Source: Brachionus plicatilis (taxonomy: Eukaryota > Rotifera > Eurotatoria > Ploima > Brachionidae). From it: DNA of 64,000 nucleotides. The notes under the pieces were generated by a model. It was not told where the DNA came from. It worked only from the letters and a program-made list of their open reading frames with translations, and made no database searches. Both the position numbers and the translations under genes were made by a program. Within the stretch, counting starts at the first letter, position 1; each line of letters opens with the position of its first letter. The stretch lies in contig QEOQ01000710.1 of assembly GCA_010279815.1 (NCBI GenBank), forward strand, positions 1 to 64,000, read 5' to 3'. This document shows, piece by piece, positions 51,556 through 62,399 of this stretch.

Positions 51556-52529
51556 TTGTATTATAATTTTTCTTTTTTATTACATTTTATAATTTTCCTA
51601 CATCGCCAGAATTGGCGCTAAATGAAATAAATAAATAAATAAATAAAAAAGCGAAATAAATTCACTAATTTGGCAAAAACAGAGCCTAGTTTAGAAATTT
51701 ATTTATAGAGAATATTTCTTGTTTCAATAATAAATAAAAAGTTGAAATATTTGTTGCTTCAAAATTGATTTCCTGATAACAACACTAAAAATTAATTTTT
51801 AGTAATTATGTCCAAATTATTTTTTTTAAATAACATCATTTTAACTACATAAATAGTTTTACATTTTTTTAAGATATTACAATACAATTTCTTTTTGGAC
51901 TTTTTTTCTCGGTAGATAAATATTTTTTATTAGATATTTTTTTCATAACTAGAGTTAGCATATCTGTGTAGACGAAGCCTTAGTATTATAGAATCAAGCT
52001 TCTTAAGATATTGTATTGTATTTAGTATGTAAATTTTTATTTTAGATTTTTTTTAACAATAATCGTTAAATTTTTTTTATTTTTAGTTTACAGTTTGCTT
52101 CATTTTTATGATAGTTTTTCTATCCTTTTTTCCTGAAATTATTTTGTCATTTAAAATAGTTCCATTGTGAAAAAAAAAAATTCTAAAACTTTAAATAATT
52201 TTTGAAAGTAAATAATTTAACTTCCTTAATTACGACTCATATTTGAATAGAAGTAGTACTATCAGTAATATCTGCAGTATAGATATTTCTATCTACACAA
52301 ACTCTCAAAATCGTTTAGCCTTATAAACTTTAAGGCTTTGTTTGACTTTGTTTGTTGAGTACCAATTATCTGTTCATTCCATTAGATGAATGAGGTTTTC
52401 TTAAGTTTTGATGATCCTACGATCGAGAATTCGAGGAGTTCAATAAATTTCAAGTCATCGGCATAACTATTGAGGCTCTCAAGGTCAATATAGGACCAAA
52501 AATGGATCCTTGTGTGTTGTATCCATGAA
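51556..52529. other. Intergenic region with LINE scraps
   Basis: At 51600-51648 a small hairpin (CGCCAGAATTGGCG) is followed by TAAATGAAATAAATAAATAA, the shape of a LINE or SINE 3' end; a similar hairpin (CGCCTTTAAGGCG) with AATGAAAATAAA is at 16046-16072. The minus-strand reverse transcriptase scrap at 52430-52515 is listed separately. Otherwise nothing recognised. Confidence 0.5.
52430..52515 (-). mobile_element. LINE reverse transcriptase scrap with YADD box
   Basis: On the minus strand, QGSIFGPIL (the PQGS block) is followed a few codons later, in another frame, by LNSYADDLKFIELLEFS, the catalytic YADD block. The intervening ~20-30 codons are lost. It is a small, dead fragment. Confidence 0.7.
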
Positions 52530-52895
52530 TTTCCTTATTTTATGAATTTCCTTATTTATGTTGATTTACATTTTGTCTTTTTTTATATAATTTATTATTT
52601 ATCAACTGCTTCTTATACTTACTTGCTTAGTCATCACAAACATCTTCTTTTAGCTTATCTTCTAACTTGCAAAGCGTCTCTCATTTCATTTCAATTTAGC
52701 TTCCTTCTTGTTTATTTTTCCCTATTTATTTTCATAGCCATTTTGTTCAAATTAATTAATTTAATATTTATCTATTTATTTTATTATTTATTTCATCAAT
52801 AAATTAGACGGCCGTTTCCAACGCCACAAAAAGAAAAATAAATTTTATTTAATTCTTTAAATATTAAATTGGCGACGAGGAAAAGCACGCAAGTC
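52530..52895 (+). repeat. Putative 5' LTR end and primer-binding site of a Ty3/gypsy element
   Basis: An AATAAA at ~52798 is followed ~70 bases later by AAATTGGCGACGAGGAAAAG (52866-52885), the type of sequence that follows the 5' LTR in many metazoan Ty3/gypsy elements, just upstream of gag. The left LTR edge cannot be fixed, since no second LTR is in the window. Confidence 0.5.
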
Positions 52896-52904
52896 TAGTG
52901 CATT

Positions 52905-54002
52905 ATGTCAAGCCTAATTCCGCCACCACCCCAATTCGACTATGAGCCAGACAACACAGACAATTATGGTCAAAAGTGGACCGCTTGGCTAAGAAGGTTC
53001 AACACCTGGCTCGTCAGCGTTGAACTAAGCGAAAAGTCAGACGCAATCAAAATTGCAGCCATTCTCTCCGTCGCAGGTCCTAGAGTCGAGGAGGTCTACG
53101 AGACCAATAAGACGGCTGCGACAAAAACGTACAAGGACGCCACCAATCTTCTCGACAATTTCTTTGGCCCTAAAAAGGACACTATTTTTTCGACAGTAAT
53201 ATTTCGCCAGATGGCTCAACTAAAAGGGGAGGAGATCGCTCTATATATTCAACGTCTTCGTATTGCCGCGGCGCAATGCGAGTTCGGAGATCAGACGGCA
53301 ATTGATAGCCAGATCTCTCTTAAAGTCATCCAGGGTTGCAAGAACCCACACGTCCGAAAGAAAGCTCTCCAAGAGAAGCTTACTTTAGCGGACATTGTCA
53401 AATTTGCCCAAAGTCTTGAGATCTCGGAGGCCCAGTCCAGGTTCGTGGAAGACGTTGTCCATCTTGATGGTTCAGCAACTTCTATCAAAGTCAAACAAGA
53501 GGCCTATTTAGTCCAAAATCAACACCAGAATTCCGCCCAATCTGGCTACAGACGGCAAAATTATGACAACTCTTCCCATTCACGTCCTTCGAATTATCGC
53601 AGTCGCGATGAGAATAAGCAGAGTGCCGCTAATACAGGAAAGACAAGTGGACAGTCTCAAAGAGGGAATGAGGCTCCGAGCGGTTCTGTTTGCTCAAAGT
53701 GTGGCCAGGTCCACCGAGTTAGATGCCCCGCTGAAGGAAAGACCTGTAGCAACTGTAAAAAAATTGGTCACTTTGCCAAACTTTGTCGTTCCGCTAAATC
53801 ATTTAGGTCAACGACCAGTCAAGTCCGACAGGTACAGCCAGTCTCGCCTCGAGAGAATGAGCCAGCGCATAAATCCAGAAATGACTCCTCTTCTGAGGAT
53901 AGTGAGACATCATGGGCAGTAAACCGTCTTGGTCCAGGACAGACACCACGCACGCGATCAAAAATTTCAAAATTATGTGCCACACTAAAAGCTGAATTTT
54001 AA
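52905..54002 (+). CDS. Ty3/gypsy gag polyprotein
   Basis: A 365-residue frame from ATG. The N-terminal ~180 residues match the capsid-type gag of metazoan Ty3/gypsy (WTAWLRRFNTWLVSVELSEK, then FRQMAQLKGEEIALYIQRLR). A Ser/Arg-rich linker follows. Residues ~260-293 hold two zinc knuckles, a degenerate CSKCGQVHRVRC and a classical CSNCKKIGHFAKLC. The tail ends KISKLCATLKAEF with a stop and no pol frame beyond it, so this copy is cut off after gag. Base composition is much more GC-rich than the surroundings. It may be the same family as the pol fragment at 11455-13530. Confidence 0.88.
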   Translation: MSSLIPPPPQFDYEPDNTDNYGQKWTAWLRRFNTWLVSVELSEKSDAIKIAAILSVAGPRVEEVYETNKTAATKTYKDATNLLDNFFGPKKDTIFSTVIFRQMAQLKGEEIALYIQRLRIAAAQCEFGDQTAIDSQISLKVIQGCKNPHVRKKALQEKLTLADIVKFAQSLEISEAQSRFVEDVVHLDGSATSIKVKQEAYLVQNQHQNSAQSGYRRQNYDNSSHSRPSNYRSRDENKQSAANTGKTSGQSQRGNEAPSGSVCSKCGQVHRVRCPAEGKTCSNCKKIGHFAKLCRSAKSFRSTTSQVRQVQPVSPRENEPAHKSRNDSSSEDSETSWAVNRLGPGQTPRTRSKISKLCATLKAEF

Positions 54003-54842
54003 AAAAAGCTTAAAATCAAGTTTTAAGTTAAGATGTGGCGTTAAAAATTAGGTAGAAAAAGGAATAGAAATTATTTTTTAAATTTTTTTTTATTTAAAAA
54101 TTTATTTCCTAATTTTAAGTGCGGCGCAAAAATTTAGTTTTTTAAAAAAACATCAATTGAAAAAAAAACGTCTTAGGCTAATTTTACGGTATGGTCATGT
54201 GATTTATAAGGCAAATTACGAAGTCATTACCTAGCAAATTTTAAATGATAGATTTTACCTTGTTCCTTTAGAATTCTTATAAAGAGCAGGACTTGAGTCA
54301 ATCAGAATAAAGATTTTTTGGTGGGATCATCAAAAAATTGTGAATGGATTTTTCATGGCACCTCTTTTAGTTCATACATTTGATTGCAAACTCACATTAA
54401 ATCCAATTGCCAGATAGAGCTAATTGACTAGCCATTTAATTGATAAAATATTTTCTTTAATCTAATGCTAAATTAATCTAATGTCAAAAATTTAATGTTC
54501 ATTACTTTAATGTCAAATCGTTAAATAAGAAAAAAATGCCAAAAATAAAATAAGGAATTTATTGTTCGTTCTTAAATAATGAAACTAATGCTAATTTTAA
54601 ATTTTGTAAATTAATGTCTTCTCTCTAAATAAAGAAATTATTGCCGAATAAAAATTAAAGAAACTAGTGCTAATGAAAGCAATGACAAAATTTTTTTGAT
54701 TGAATTCCTTGATTTAATTAAAATTTTTTGAGTAATAATAATCAAGAAATAGAAACCGCTAATTTACATAATATTAATTTAAACTTTCCAAAAATAAGTA
54801 AACCATTGTATTCCATTCTTTTTATTTACATTATATCTAAAA
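54003..54842. other. Non-coding stretch between gag and the FLYWCH-MULE
   Basis: AT-rich, no protease or polymerase motifs; the retroelement ends near 54005. The left end of the MULE element should lie here but was not located. Confidence 0.45.
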
Positions 54843-56104
54843 ATGAATCAAGATATAATACATATTACCAGTAATTTCGGAATCGATAATATAAAAAACT
54901 CTCATCCCATAATTACATATAAAAATTTTCGATATTGGTGGAAAACTGACAATAAAGACTCCTCAACAAGATATGTTTGTAGTGAAACCAATTGCTTTGC
55001 CAGCATTCGTATTAAACAGAACAAAGGAGTGAAGCAAAATGAAAAGCATTACCATGATTCGTTGACAGACTCCGAGATCATTTTACTCAAGTCAACTCAA
55101 GATCTAAAAAAAGAGGTAACAGCAAATATAACAAAATCAATACAAAAATGTTACAACAATACTCAAAGTCAATTCGTAAAACAAAATGTTCCAAAAAGAA
55201 TGATTGCCGCCAACTTACCCCCATTAAAAAGAATTGCTAACACGCTCCATAAAAAAAGAGGAAAAAAACTTCCTTCTATTCCAAATGTCTTTGCTAAGCT
55301 TGTAATTGAAGGTTATTATTCACTTACAACTGACAAAAATCAATTCTTTAGGTATGACAACAAAAGTCCAGATAAAAGAATTATTATTTTTCTGGACGAC
55401 CAATGCTTAAAAATAATAAGCGATAGTGAAGAGTGGTTCATCGATGGCTTACCGAGAAGCATTTGGATTTTTTAAAGATCTTGCGATTGAGAAAAATTTC
55501 ACTTTGAATCCAGTCACAGTAATGGCCGGTTTTGAAATTGCAAGCATTAACGCAATAAATTTTCACTTTCCTAATGTGATTCTAAAAGGTTGTTGGTTCC
55601 ACTTTCGTCAAGATGTTTTTAGAAATGCAGTAAAATTTGGTTTAAAACAGCACCGTCACAAAGATGAATAAAGAGAATTTTTTAATTTATTTGGAGCTCT
55701 CATGCTCTTGCCGCTGGATAAAGTTGAAGAAGGATTCTCAAAAAATAAAATCCTACATGCCTAACGAACCAAAATGTGACAACCTTAATAATTTTGAACG
55801 CCAATACGATTACTTCAGAGTGGAATCATCACAACTCAAATGTATGCAAAAATAATTGTATCGAGGGTTTCCATTCGGGTCTTAACAAAATGATAACCAG
55901 TTATCATCCGAATATTTTTGTACTGATCAAACACCTGAAAGTTCAACAAGACTGTTCAGTGGTAGATTATACTCGCATCCAACTGGGCCAGAAAGTTCAG
56001 GAAATGTCAAAAAAAAACAAAGACAAAGAGTTGGGTTTTCAGTTAATCAAAGTTTTTTACAAATATTCAAACAACATTGATGACTATTTGGTAGCACTTT
56101 GTAA
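54843..56104 (+). pseudogene. FLYWCH-MULE transposase pseudogene
   Basis: ATG at 54843. A FLYWCH finger (ITYKNFRYWWKTDN, YVCSETNCFASIRI, HYHD) is followed by a linker and the block RIIIFLDDQCLKIISDSEEW, FIDG (first catalytic Asp). There the copy jumps, with frame change, to FGFFKDLAIEKNFTLNPVTV, MAGFEIASINAINFHF (second Asp block degenerate) and KGCWFHFRQDVFRNAVKFGL. A second frame change near 55670 and another near 55830 lead to CIEGFHSGLNKMITSYHPNI (third acidic block) and IKHLKVQQDC. It stops being MULE-like at ~56100, where a tandem repeat begins. At least three frame changes and one internal deletion make it dead. Confidence 0.82.
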
Positions 56105-56200
56105 ATTAACCAAAAACCTGGTTAGCCAAAATTGGTTAACCAAAAACCTGGTCAGCCAAAATTGGTTAACCAAAAATTCGGTTGGGCAAAAATTCGGTTA
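56105..56200 (+). repeat. Tandem 30-bp repeats (GGTTAGCCAAAATTGGTTAACC type)
   Basis: Three head-to-tail units, the third diverged. A mirrored set of GGCTAACCAG/GGTTAACC words lies at 59732-59822. The two probably are subterminal repeats of the hAT element that holds the transposase pseudogene at 57638-59383. Confidence 0.6.
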
Positions 56201-56463
56201 AAATTTGTTTTTGTAAAATTTAGTTTCGGTTTAAGTTATTCAAATAAATTCTTATTTAATAAAAAAATAATTAATTAAATGGTTTATTGAAAAGGATTCT
56301 TCAAGAATAAATTAAAAAAACTCTAATAAATTGTTTAATTAATTACAAAAAAAATTTAATAAATTTACAAAATTTAAAAAAAATCATTTAATTTGAAAAT
56401 AGAGGAATATTTTCAATTTTATTTGCTAAATGAGTATATCAATGCATCGATATTACTTCTATC

Positions 56464-57620
56464 CAGGGTTTTTTTTCAATGCAACTTCAGAGGGGACTAT
56501 ATGCAACATGATATGCAAGCAGTTTTCCCCAAATATGCAACTTGAAATATGCAATTATATGCAAATAATATGCAACTATATGCAAATAATATGCACAAAA
56601 ATGCAGCTTAATTATTAGTTTTGAATCTAATTATTGCGAGGAACGAGCTTAATAAGCAGATATGTGTGTGTGATATATAGAAAACAATACAAAAATCTAT
56701 ATAGCGGATGATTTTCAAACTTTACAGGATTTGATTTGTTAATAAGAAAACACAGTATACAAATAATAAAAAAATTAACCCCTCGTTACTCGCTATTATA
56801 AAGCTTGCTTCTCTATGTTGTAAAATTTAAAAGACTTTATTACAAAAAAAATTAAAGTTTTATTTGGATTAAATTGAAATTTGATAAAACCAAAAAATAA
56901 TATTATTTACAATAACTTATAATTTGTTAAATTCTTAATTTTAGTTACTTTTAATTTAACTTTGTCCTTGATAGATGAACGTCTGTGCTGGATGGGGTTG
57001 GGTTAACAAACAAATAAACAAAAACTCAAATTATAATAATAACTTTATTCTAACCAAAAACATAACTAAACTAAACTGAAAAAACCAAAATAATAACTCT
57101 CCTCTCAATGGCTTAAACAAACAAATTTATATACAAAAGAAATAAACTAAAAGTAACTAAACTTTTGCATTTAACAAATTAATTAACATCAATTAAATTA
57201 CAAAAAAAAATCCTATTCGTCACGTTCATCGGCGTCACTCAATTCAACTATTACACAATTTTGATCTTCTTTGTTTTCTTGTCTTTTATTTATATTTCTT
57301 TGGCTATTAAAATTAATAAATTTATGCTAATAATGGTCTCCTTTAGTAGGCGGTTACTATCGTCTGACAAAATTTTGATCAAAATTTACATTTTTTTATC
57401 CAGTTAAAGAAAAATTTATTTTGTCTTTAAGCCCGCAAAAAATGCGAAAAAAATACAAAAATATGCAAAAATATTCAAAAATAATGCATTAATATGCAAA
57501 AATAAGTTAAGATATGCAATTTGCATATGGTATATGGAGGCAAATATGCAAATTAAGCAAAAAAAGCATCTATTGCAATATATGCAGAAAATATGTTTTT
57601 GCATTCGAAAAAAAACCCTG
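56464..57620. mobile_element. Non-autonomous hAT element with perfect 8-bp target duplication
   Basis: Starts CAGGGTTTTTTTTCAATGCA and ends TGCATTCGAAAAAAAACCCTG (20 of these bases mirror the start). Identical flanks CTTCTATC occupy 56456-56463 and 57621-57628. Both ends carry many ATGCAA/TTGCAT words (for example 56520-56600 and 57460-57600), as in hAT subterminal binding sites. On the minus strand ~57315-57225 reads NKRQENKEDQNCVIVELSDA and ends DERDE-stop, perhaps a leftover transposase tail. The rest is AT-rich. Confidence 0.88.
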
Positions 57621-57637
57621 CTTCTATCTTACCTGCA

Positions 57638-59383
57638 TTAATTGAGCTCTTTTTTAATATCTTTTGATTCTTCTTCTTCGTCAGATGAATTTTCAGAGTC
57701 TTCAAAATTCAGCTTTTTCTTTAAAGAATGTGACTTAATGATTCCCTCTTTTCTAGAACTAGCAATTAGCTCATCAAATCTTTTCGATTTGAAAAGATCA
57801 ATAAGAAAATTTTTAGCCTTTTTGATTGTAAAATTACGTTCATTTCGGTTTACGAACTCGAATTCTTTATAAAAAGGGTGTAGGAAAGTTGATGCTTTTA
57901 AGAAATCATTTGATTCGAGATCATATATATTACAGTAATGATCATAAGATTGTTTTAAAGCATCTTTTAAATCTTTGTTTAACCTAATATCATCTTCCTT
58001 TACTACTAATTTTGTTTCAATAAATTTTAATCCAGCTATTATCATACTAGTAGTCACATAAGTTTCTCCACTCATTGTTTCACTTAACTTATTAAAAGGA
58101 CCCAAACATTTTAAAGTTTGAGAAAAAATCTCTAACTCTTCTTGATTTAACAAATTTAAAAAGAAAGATGTCTATATTCTGGTAAGTATAAAATTGCGTC
58201 AATGTAATTATGAAGTTTTAAAATACGATTTAGCATTAAATAAGTAGAATGCCATCTAGGAGAAACATCTTGAGTGAGCATTAAAACATTTACAGAATTT
58301 CTCTGATATTTTTCTAAAAGACATTTTAGCTGGGAAGAATGATTAAATGAAGTCACTATAGATCGTGATTTTGACATTGTTATGGCCAGTTGTTTAAAAC
58401 TAAAATTTGGATCATTTTCTTCGAACTGATCTAATTGGCTAGGCTGGAAAGAGTTACAGTTATTCTATACTTTTTTTACAATTGGCTGGAGTACATGTCC
58501 CATGCAACGAATAGGAAGACAATCAATTTCTTTTGTTACAATTCCAAAAACTTTTTCCGCAATTCCATACTCACTCAAAATCTCAAAAACAATTTCTTTT
58601 ATGTCTTCAGCACCGTGTCTTTCAGTCATACATTTAAAACCCAAAGCAAATGATCTGAATGCAAAGTTTTCTAGATAATGTCCTTTAATGGAAAGATACG
58701 TATAATTCTGACATAATGTCCAGCTATCATTTGTTATAAAATGAATTGATTTTAGAATATTCAAAATTTTATTCCTTTGAATTGAATAAACATCATTCAT
58801 TGTTGATTTTATTCGAACCTTAGTATGAATTACATAGTCCTTGTTTATCAAGCGACAAAACTGTATGAAATATTTGTTAGTAAGAATAGTAAATGGCATA
58901 TAAGCGAAAATAGTGACAAAGAGAAGAATCGTATCAGTTTTGATTAAATTTTCTTCTCCTTATTTACTTTTTTTTTGGCATCAATATTTCATGAATTGGC
59001 TCTAAATTAAAATTTAAATTTGTCTTTGACGTCGATGCTGAAAAATATTTTTCTATATCTATTTTTTCGCACTTAATGCATTGAAGAACTTTAAAAACTT
59101 GATTACAATCTGTTTTATCAGCTTGCTTAAAAAATGATTTTGTGTTTAGGTCTAGATTAGTTCCTGAATTTAAACTCATTTCAAACGCTTGGTTTTCAGT
59201 TGCTGTATCAGAATTTGTTAAGGAAATTGCCAAATTTTGCTTGCTATGTTCACTTGCACTTGAATACGAATCAAGAATTGTTCTTGGACAAGATGGAGCT
59301 GATAATGTCCTGTTCAATTTTTGCCTTGTTATCTTATCTGGTTTATGATTCATTTTATTGAAAAGTAATTTCTTTAAATACAA
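57638..59383 (-). pseudogene. hAT transposase pseudogene
   Basis: Minus-strand pieces in order: a Ser/Thr-rich N-terminus (59383-58964); PFTILTNKYFIQFCRLINKD, THFITNDSW-like KSIHFITNDSWTLC and FALGFKCMTERHGAEDIKEI with IVTKEIDCLPIRCMGHVLQP (58899-58465), the central hAT catalytic region; TQDVSPRWHSTYLMLNRILK (58377-58156); and LNQEELEIFSQTLKCLGPFN with SETMSGETYVTTSMII (58153-57638). The last two join by a one-base shift in a T run at ~58155. The final hAT dimerisation block is absent; the non-autonomous hAT element is inserted directly beyond the end. Dead by frameshift and truncation. Confidence 0.85.
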
Positions 59384-60973
59384 AAAAAATTAAAATTATT
59401 GTTATCTTAATTTTTCCAGAATTTTGAAGAATGTTTGGAAGCATTGTTCAATTTTAGTAGCTTTGTTGTTTTACTGAAAGTAATTTTTTATTTGTTTCTT
59501 GAAGCTTTAAATTTAAGGAGCGCCATCACAAAATCTATTCAATTTTTAAAAGAGAGCTTTATTGTTTAATTTAATCAAAGAACCATTCCTAGACTCATTT
59601 TTCAAAACTCTTTAATGTAAGTTGAAATAAAAAACAACTTTTAGACAAAAAACGTCTAAAAGAAAAATTACCAGATGTGTTAAACCCAAATTAATTTGAA
59701 TAACTTAAAATTAAATCAATAACTTAATTTTTAGTTAGCCATTTTTGGCTAACCAGGTTTTTGGCTAACCAGTTTTGGCTAACCGGACATTGGTCAACCA
59801 AAATGTACGAAATTGGTTAACCAAGCAGTCAAAAACCAAAATCACTTCTTTATTGGAGTTGAAATTTTTTTAACTCTTCTATTTCGTAAATTGCTAAGTC
59901 TGATCAAATTATCAAAAAAAATATATTGTATTGATCAAAAAAAAACTTTAAAATATTTATACTTAAAATCAATAAAATTTATCTATGAATCAAAGTATAT
60001 TTATAAATAATAAAGTAAAATATTAAGCTTGTTTGCTAAAGCAACTAAATGGCTGAACAATTGAATTCTTTCTTTATTAATACAATGAATTTATATTTAA
60101 GTAGCGTTTAAAGATTTGTTATTCATTTGCATATTTGTTTTGGCGTTTAAGTCTACCCTGAGAACGAATTTTTTACAATTCCTATACACCTTTTCGAATA
60201 AATTAAAATTTAGATAAGTATAAAAGAACTAAACAATAATTCTCTGATCGTAGAATACAATGAATTACTCGACGATGAACAAAGAAGTAAAGAAAAGATA
60301 AATGAAAAAGCTCGCTTGAAATGCTGATAACAAAGAGAAAAATTAAAGATGAGAAAAAAAATGGAATAGCTGAATCAATAAAATTTTGCCTAAACAAAAA
60401 TTACCCGGAAGAAACAAGAAGAAAAATATTAGAGTTACTTACAAAAGCCTTCTGAAGCAACTACCCATCTCACCCATTTTATTTTATTTTTTTGCATAAT
60501 TTTAAATAATTAAAAGCAAAAAGAAATCCAGATTTTTATCTAGATTTTTCTATATATCAATATATAATTTATTTAGAAATTAAAAAATTAACTTTATCCT
60601 ATTTAACTTTTCAATTTTTTTTTTTACTTTCATCACTCAAGTGATGAAAGTGTCTTTTGAGATAAATTAAATTTTGAAATAAATCTTTTGAAATAAAAAA
60701 ATTTCTAAGAGGTTGATCTTGCTGGGGAACTGACAACAATTCCGATATTTGATTACTTACCCTTTTTTATTAAGAGATTTTGTTCTTAAAATTGATTTAT
60801 TTGTCTTCTTATTCATTCTAAATTTTCTTCAAAGCTATTTTGACTGGAAATTTGCTGAGTGACTACGTTAGATGATTGATCTACTTGTTTTGAATATTTA
60901 GTAGTTGAATATTAAAACTCAGTAGTTGAATATTCAAACTCGAATCTCCGTTTTGATTTTCTGAAACAACAAA
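59384..60973. other. Non-coding and decayed sequence right of the hAT pseudogene
   Basis: 59732-59822 holds the mirrored GGCTAACC repeats. Around 60220-60455 (+) broken coding-like text (EYNELLDDEQRSKEKINEKA, NKNYPEETRRKILELLTKAF) resembles no family I can name. 60530-60680 is the CATCACTCAAGTG repeat, here forming a hairpin (CTTTCATCACTCAAGTGATGAAAG). The rest shows nothing. Confidence 0.45.
60530..60680 (+). repeat. Dispersed repeat with TTTCATCACTCAAGTG, copy at right
   Basis: Shares both the TATATAATTTATTTAGA and CTTTCATCACTCAAGTG segments with 4090-4250. Confidence 0.55.
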
Positions 60974-61117
60974 TGGCAAGTTTTTTTATCTATTTAACTT
61001 TTTTGAAATTTTGAAATTACGTTGTTTAATTTAAACTCAATACTTAAGCATGTTAAAATTTAAAATTTAATTATGCAATTATTTCAAAAATATAAAATAG
61101 AAAAAAAAAACTTGCCA
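60974..61117 (-). mobile_element. 144-bp MITE, TGGCAAG...CTTGCCA ends, copy 2
   Basis: The reverse complement aligns end to end with 19598-19741 with few mismatches and the same length. AA flanks on both sides may be the target duplication. Confidence 0.82.
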
Positions 61118-61665
61118 AATGGTTTCTTTGATTCCTTTTCTTGTGGACCAGATTCGGAATATCTATTGATTTGATTTTTGGTTTGTAAAAGAAAAAACTT
61201 AGAAATAAATTCTTAGGCCCATAGCAAAAAGATTTTTCAATATTAAATTTTTATTTTTGAAACTTTCAGTTCTAAAAATCTGTTTTTGATGTTTGATTTT
61301 GGAACATTATTTAAGAAATTGTTAATCTAGTGAAGACAATTAAGAGTATTCGTGGAACTAATTGTTTTTATTTTTTACTATTCCAGACTGAAATAAAATA
61401 TAGCCTTGAACGTAACAGCGATAATTAAATGACAATAACTAAATTTGCCATGACTAAGGAGAATTTGAACGGTCAGATTAATTACAAAAAAAAACTACCT
61501 AACAAAAAATGACTGTTTATATGCCTGCTTAATTTTTAAATTAAAAAAATATTTATTTATTCATTTTTAATTTAAACTTTAAACTTGAAACTTTATACTA
61601 CAAAATCTAATCACTGTAAAAAGAATGCTTAATTTTTTTAAATACAATTTATGAAATAAAAAAAT
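61118..61665. other. AT-rich DNA
   Basis: No feature recognised apart from possible 3' UTR of the DUF4139 gene at its right edge. Confidence 0.4.
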
Positions 61666-62340
61666 TTAATGTTTATAAAAAAATTTGACACCAAATTTGA
61701 CTGATGTCTGTTCTTTTGAATCCAATTCACCTTCAGTTTTAATATTGTCATTTTCAATTTTAGCATTGTTTGAAATAACTTGAATTTCGAATCTGCCTCC
61801 AAAATTTTCACTAAATTCATAGAAAACTTTTCTTTGCTTTCGGTTTTTGATTGTGACACTGACGTCATACTGACTGGTGTTTTTATTGTGAACAATGGTT
61901 TTGACTTCTCTTTCATATGAAATCTCTGGATCCGAGCCTACCTTCAAGTCTATAAATTCATCAGCGCTCAAGTTACCAATCGAAGATTGTCCAACCACTC
62001 TTCCATCTTCGCGAACTGTCACTGTACCAGCTGGCAAAAACTCACTACTCTTTATCTTATAAACTCTTTCTGATTGACCTTTGCTATTTCTATTAAAATA
62101 TCTTCTCATCACTCTTCTATTAAAATATCTTCTCATCACTCTTCTATTAAAATAGCTTCTCATCAGTGCCACTTTTTTCATCTCAATGGTTGGCGCCGCA
62201 AATGGCAAGCTAAAGGTACTTCTCGGAGACAATGAATATGCATTTTTGATCGAGTACATGTACAAACCAGCCACTTCACCTTCTGACTCAACAGCAAAAT
62301 CAGAGTTGAATGCACGAGTGCTTTCGGCACAAAGCATCAT
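61666..62340 (-). CDS. DUF4139-type protein, C-terminal part (partial or last exon)
   Basis: A 224-residue minus frame. MYSIKNAYSLSPRSTFSLPF, then RVYKIKSSEFLPAGTVTVRE, DGRVVGQSSIGNLSADEFID, LKVGSDPEISYEREVK and SVTIKNRKQRKVFYEFSENF match the beta-rich C-terminal region of DUF4139 proteins, whose role is unknown. Residues ~60-85 hold three units of a 9-residue repeat (RRYFNRRVM), encoded by a 27-bp tandem repeat at 62085-62165. The Met at 62340 may not be the true start: just upstream is an in-frame stop, but an acceptor-like TTTTCGAG/CTGAG suggests that this is a last exon. No further exon was found to the right. Confidence 0.55.
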   Translation of the reverse strand: MMLCAESTRAFNSDFAVESEGEVAGLYMYSIKNAYSLSPRSTFSLPFAAPTIEMKKVALMRSYFNRRVMRRYFNRRVMRRYFNRNSKGQSERVYKIKSSEFLPAGTVTVREDGRVVGQSSIGNLSADEFIDLKVGSDPEISYEREVKTIVHNKNTSQYDVSVTIKNRKQRKVFYEFSENFGGRFEIQVISNNAKIENDNIKTEGELDSKEQTSVKFGVKFFYKH

Positions 62341-62399
62341 AGTCTCAGCTCGAAAATGTCAGTTTAAAAAAGATATTGAAATTTTTTAATATTCAAACT

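Noticed and set aside
56107..56196. The 30-bp tandem repeat as a possible CRISPR-like array.
   Set aside because: Units are head to tail without spacers and the host is a eukaryote; it fits transposon subterminal repeats.
59813..60010. 65-codon frame right of the hAT pseudogene.
   Set aside because: Low-complexity Lys/Ile/Leu composition with no supporting similarity.
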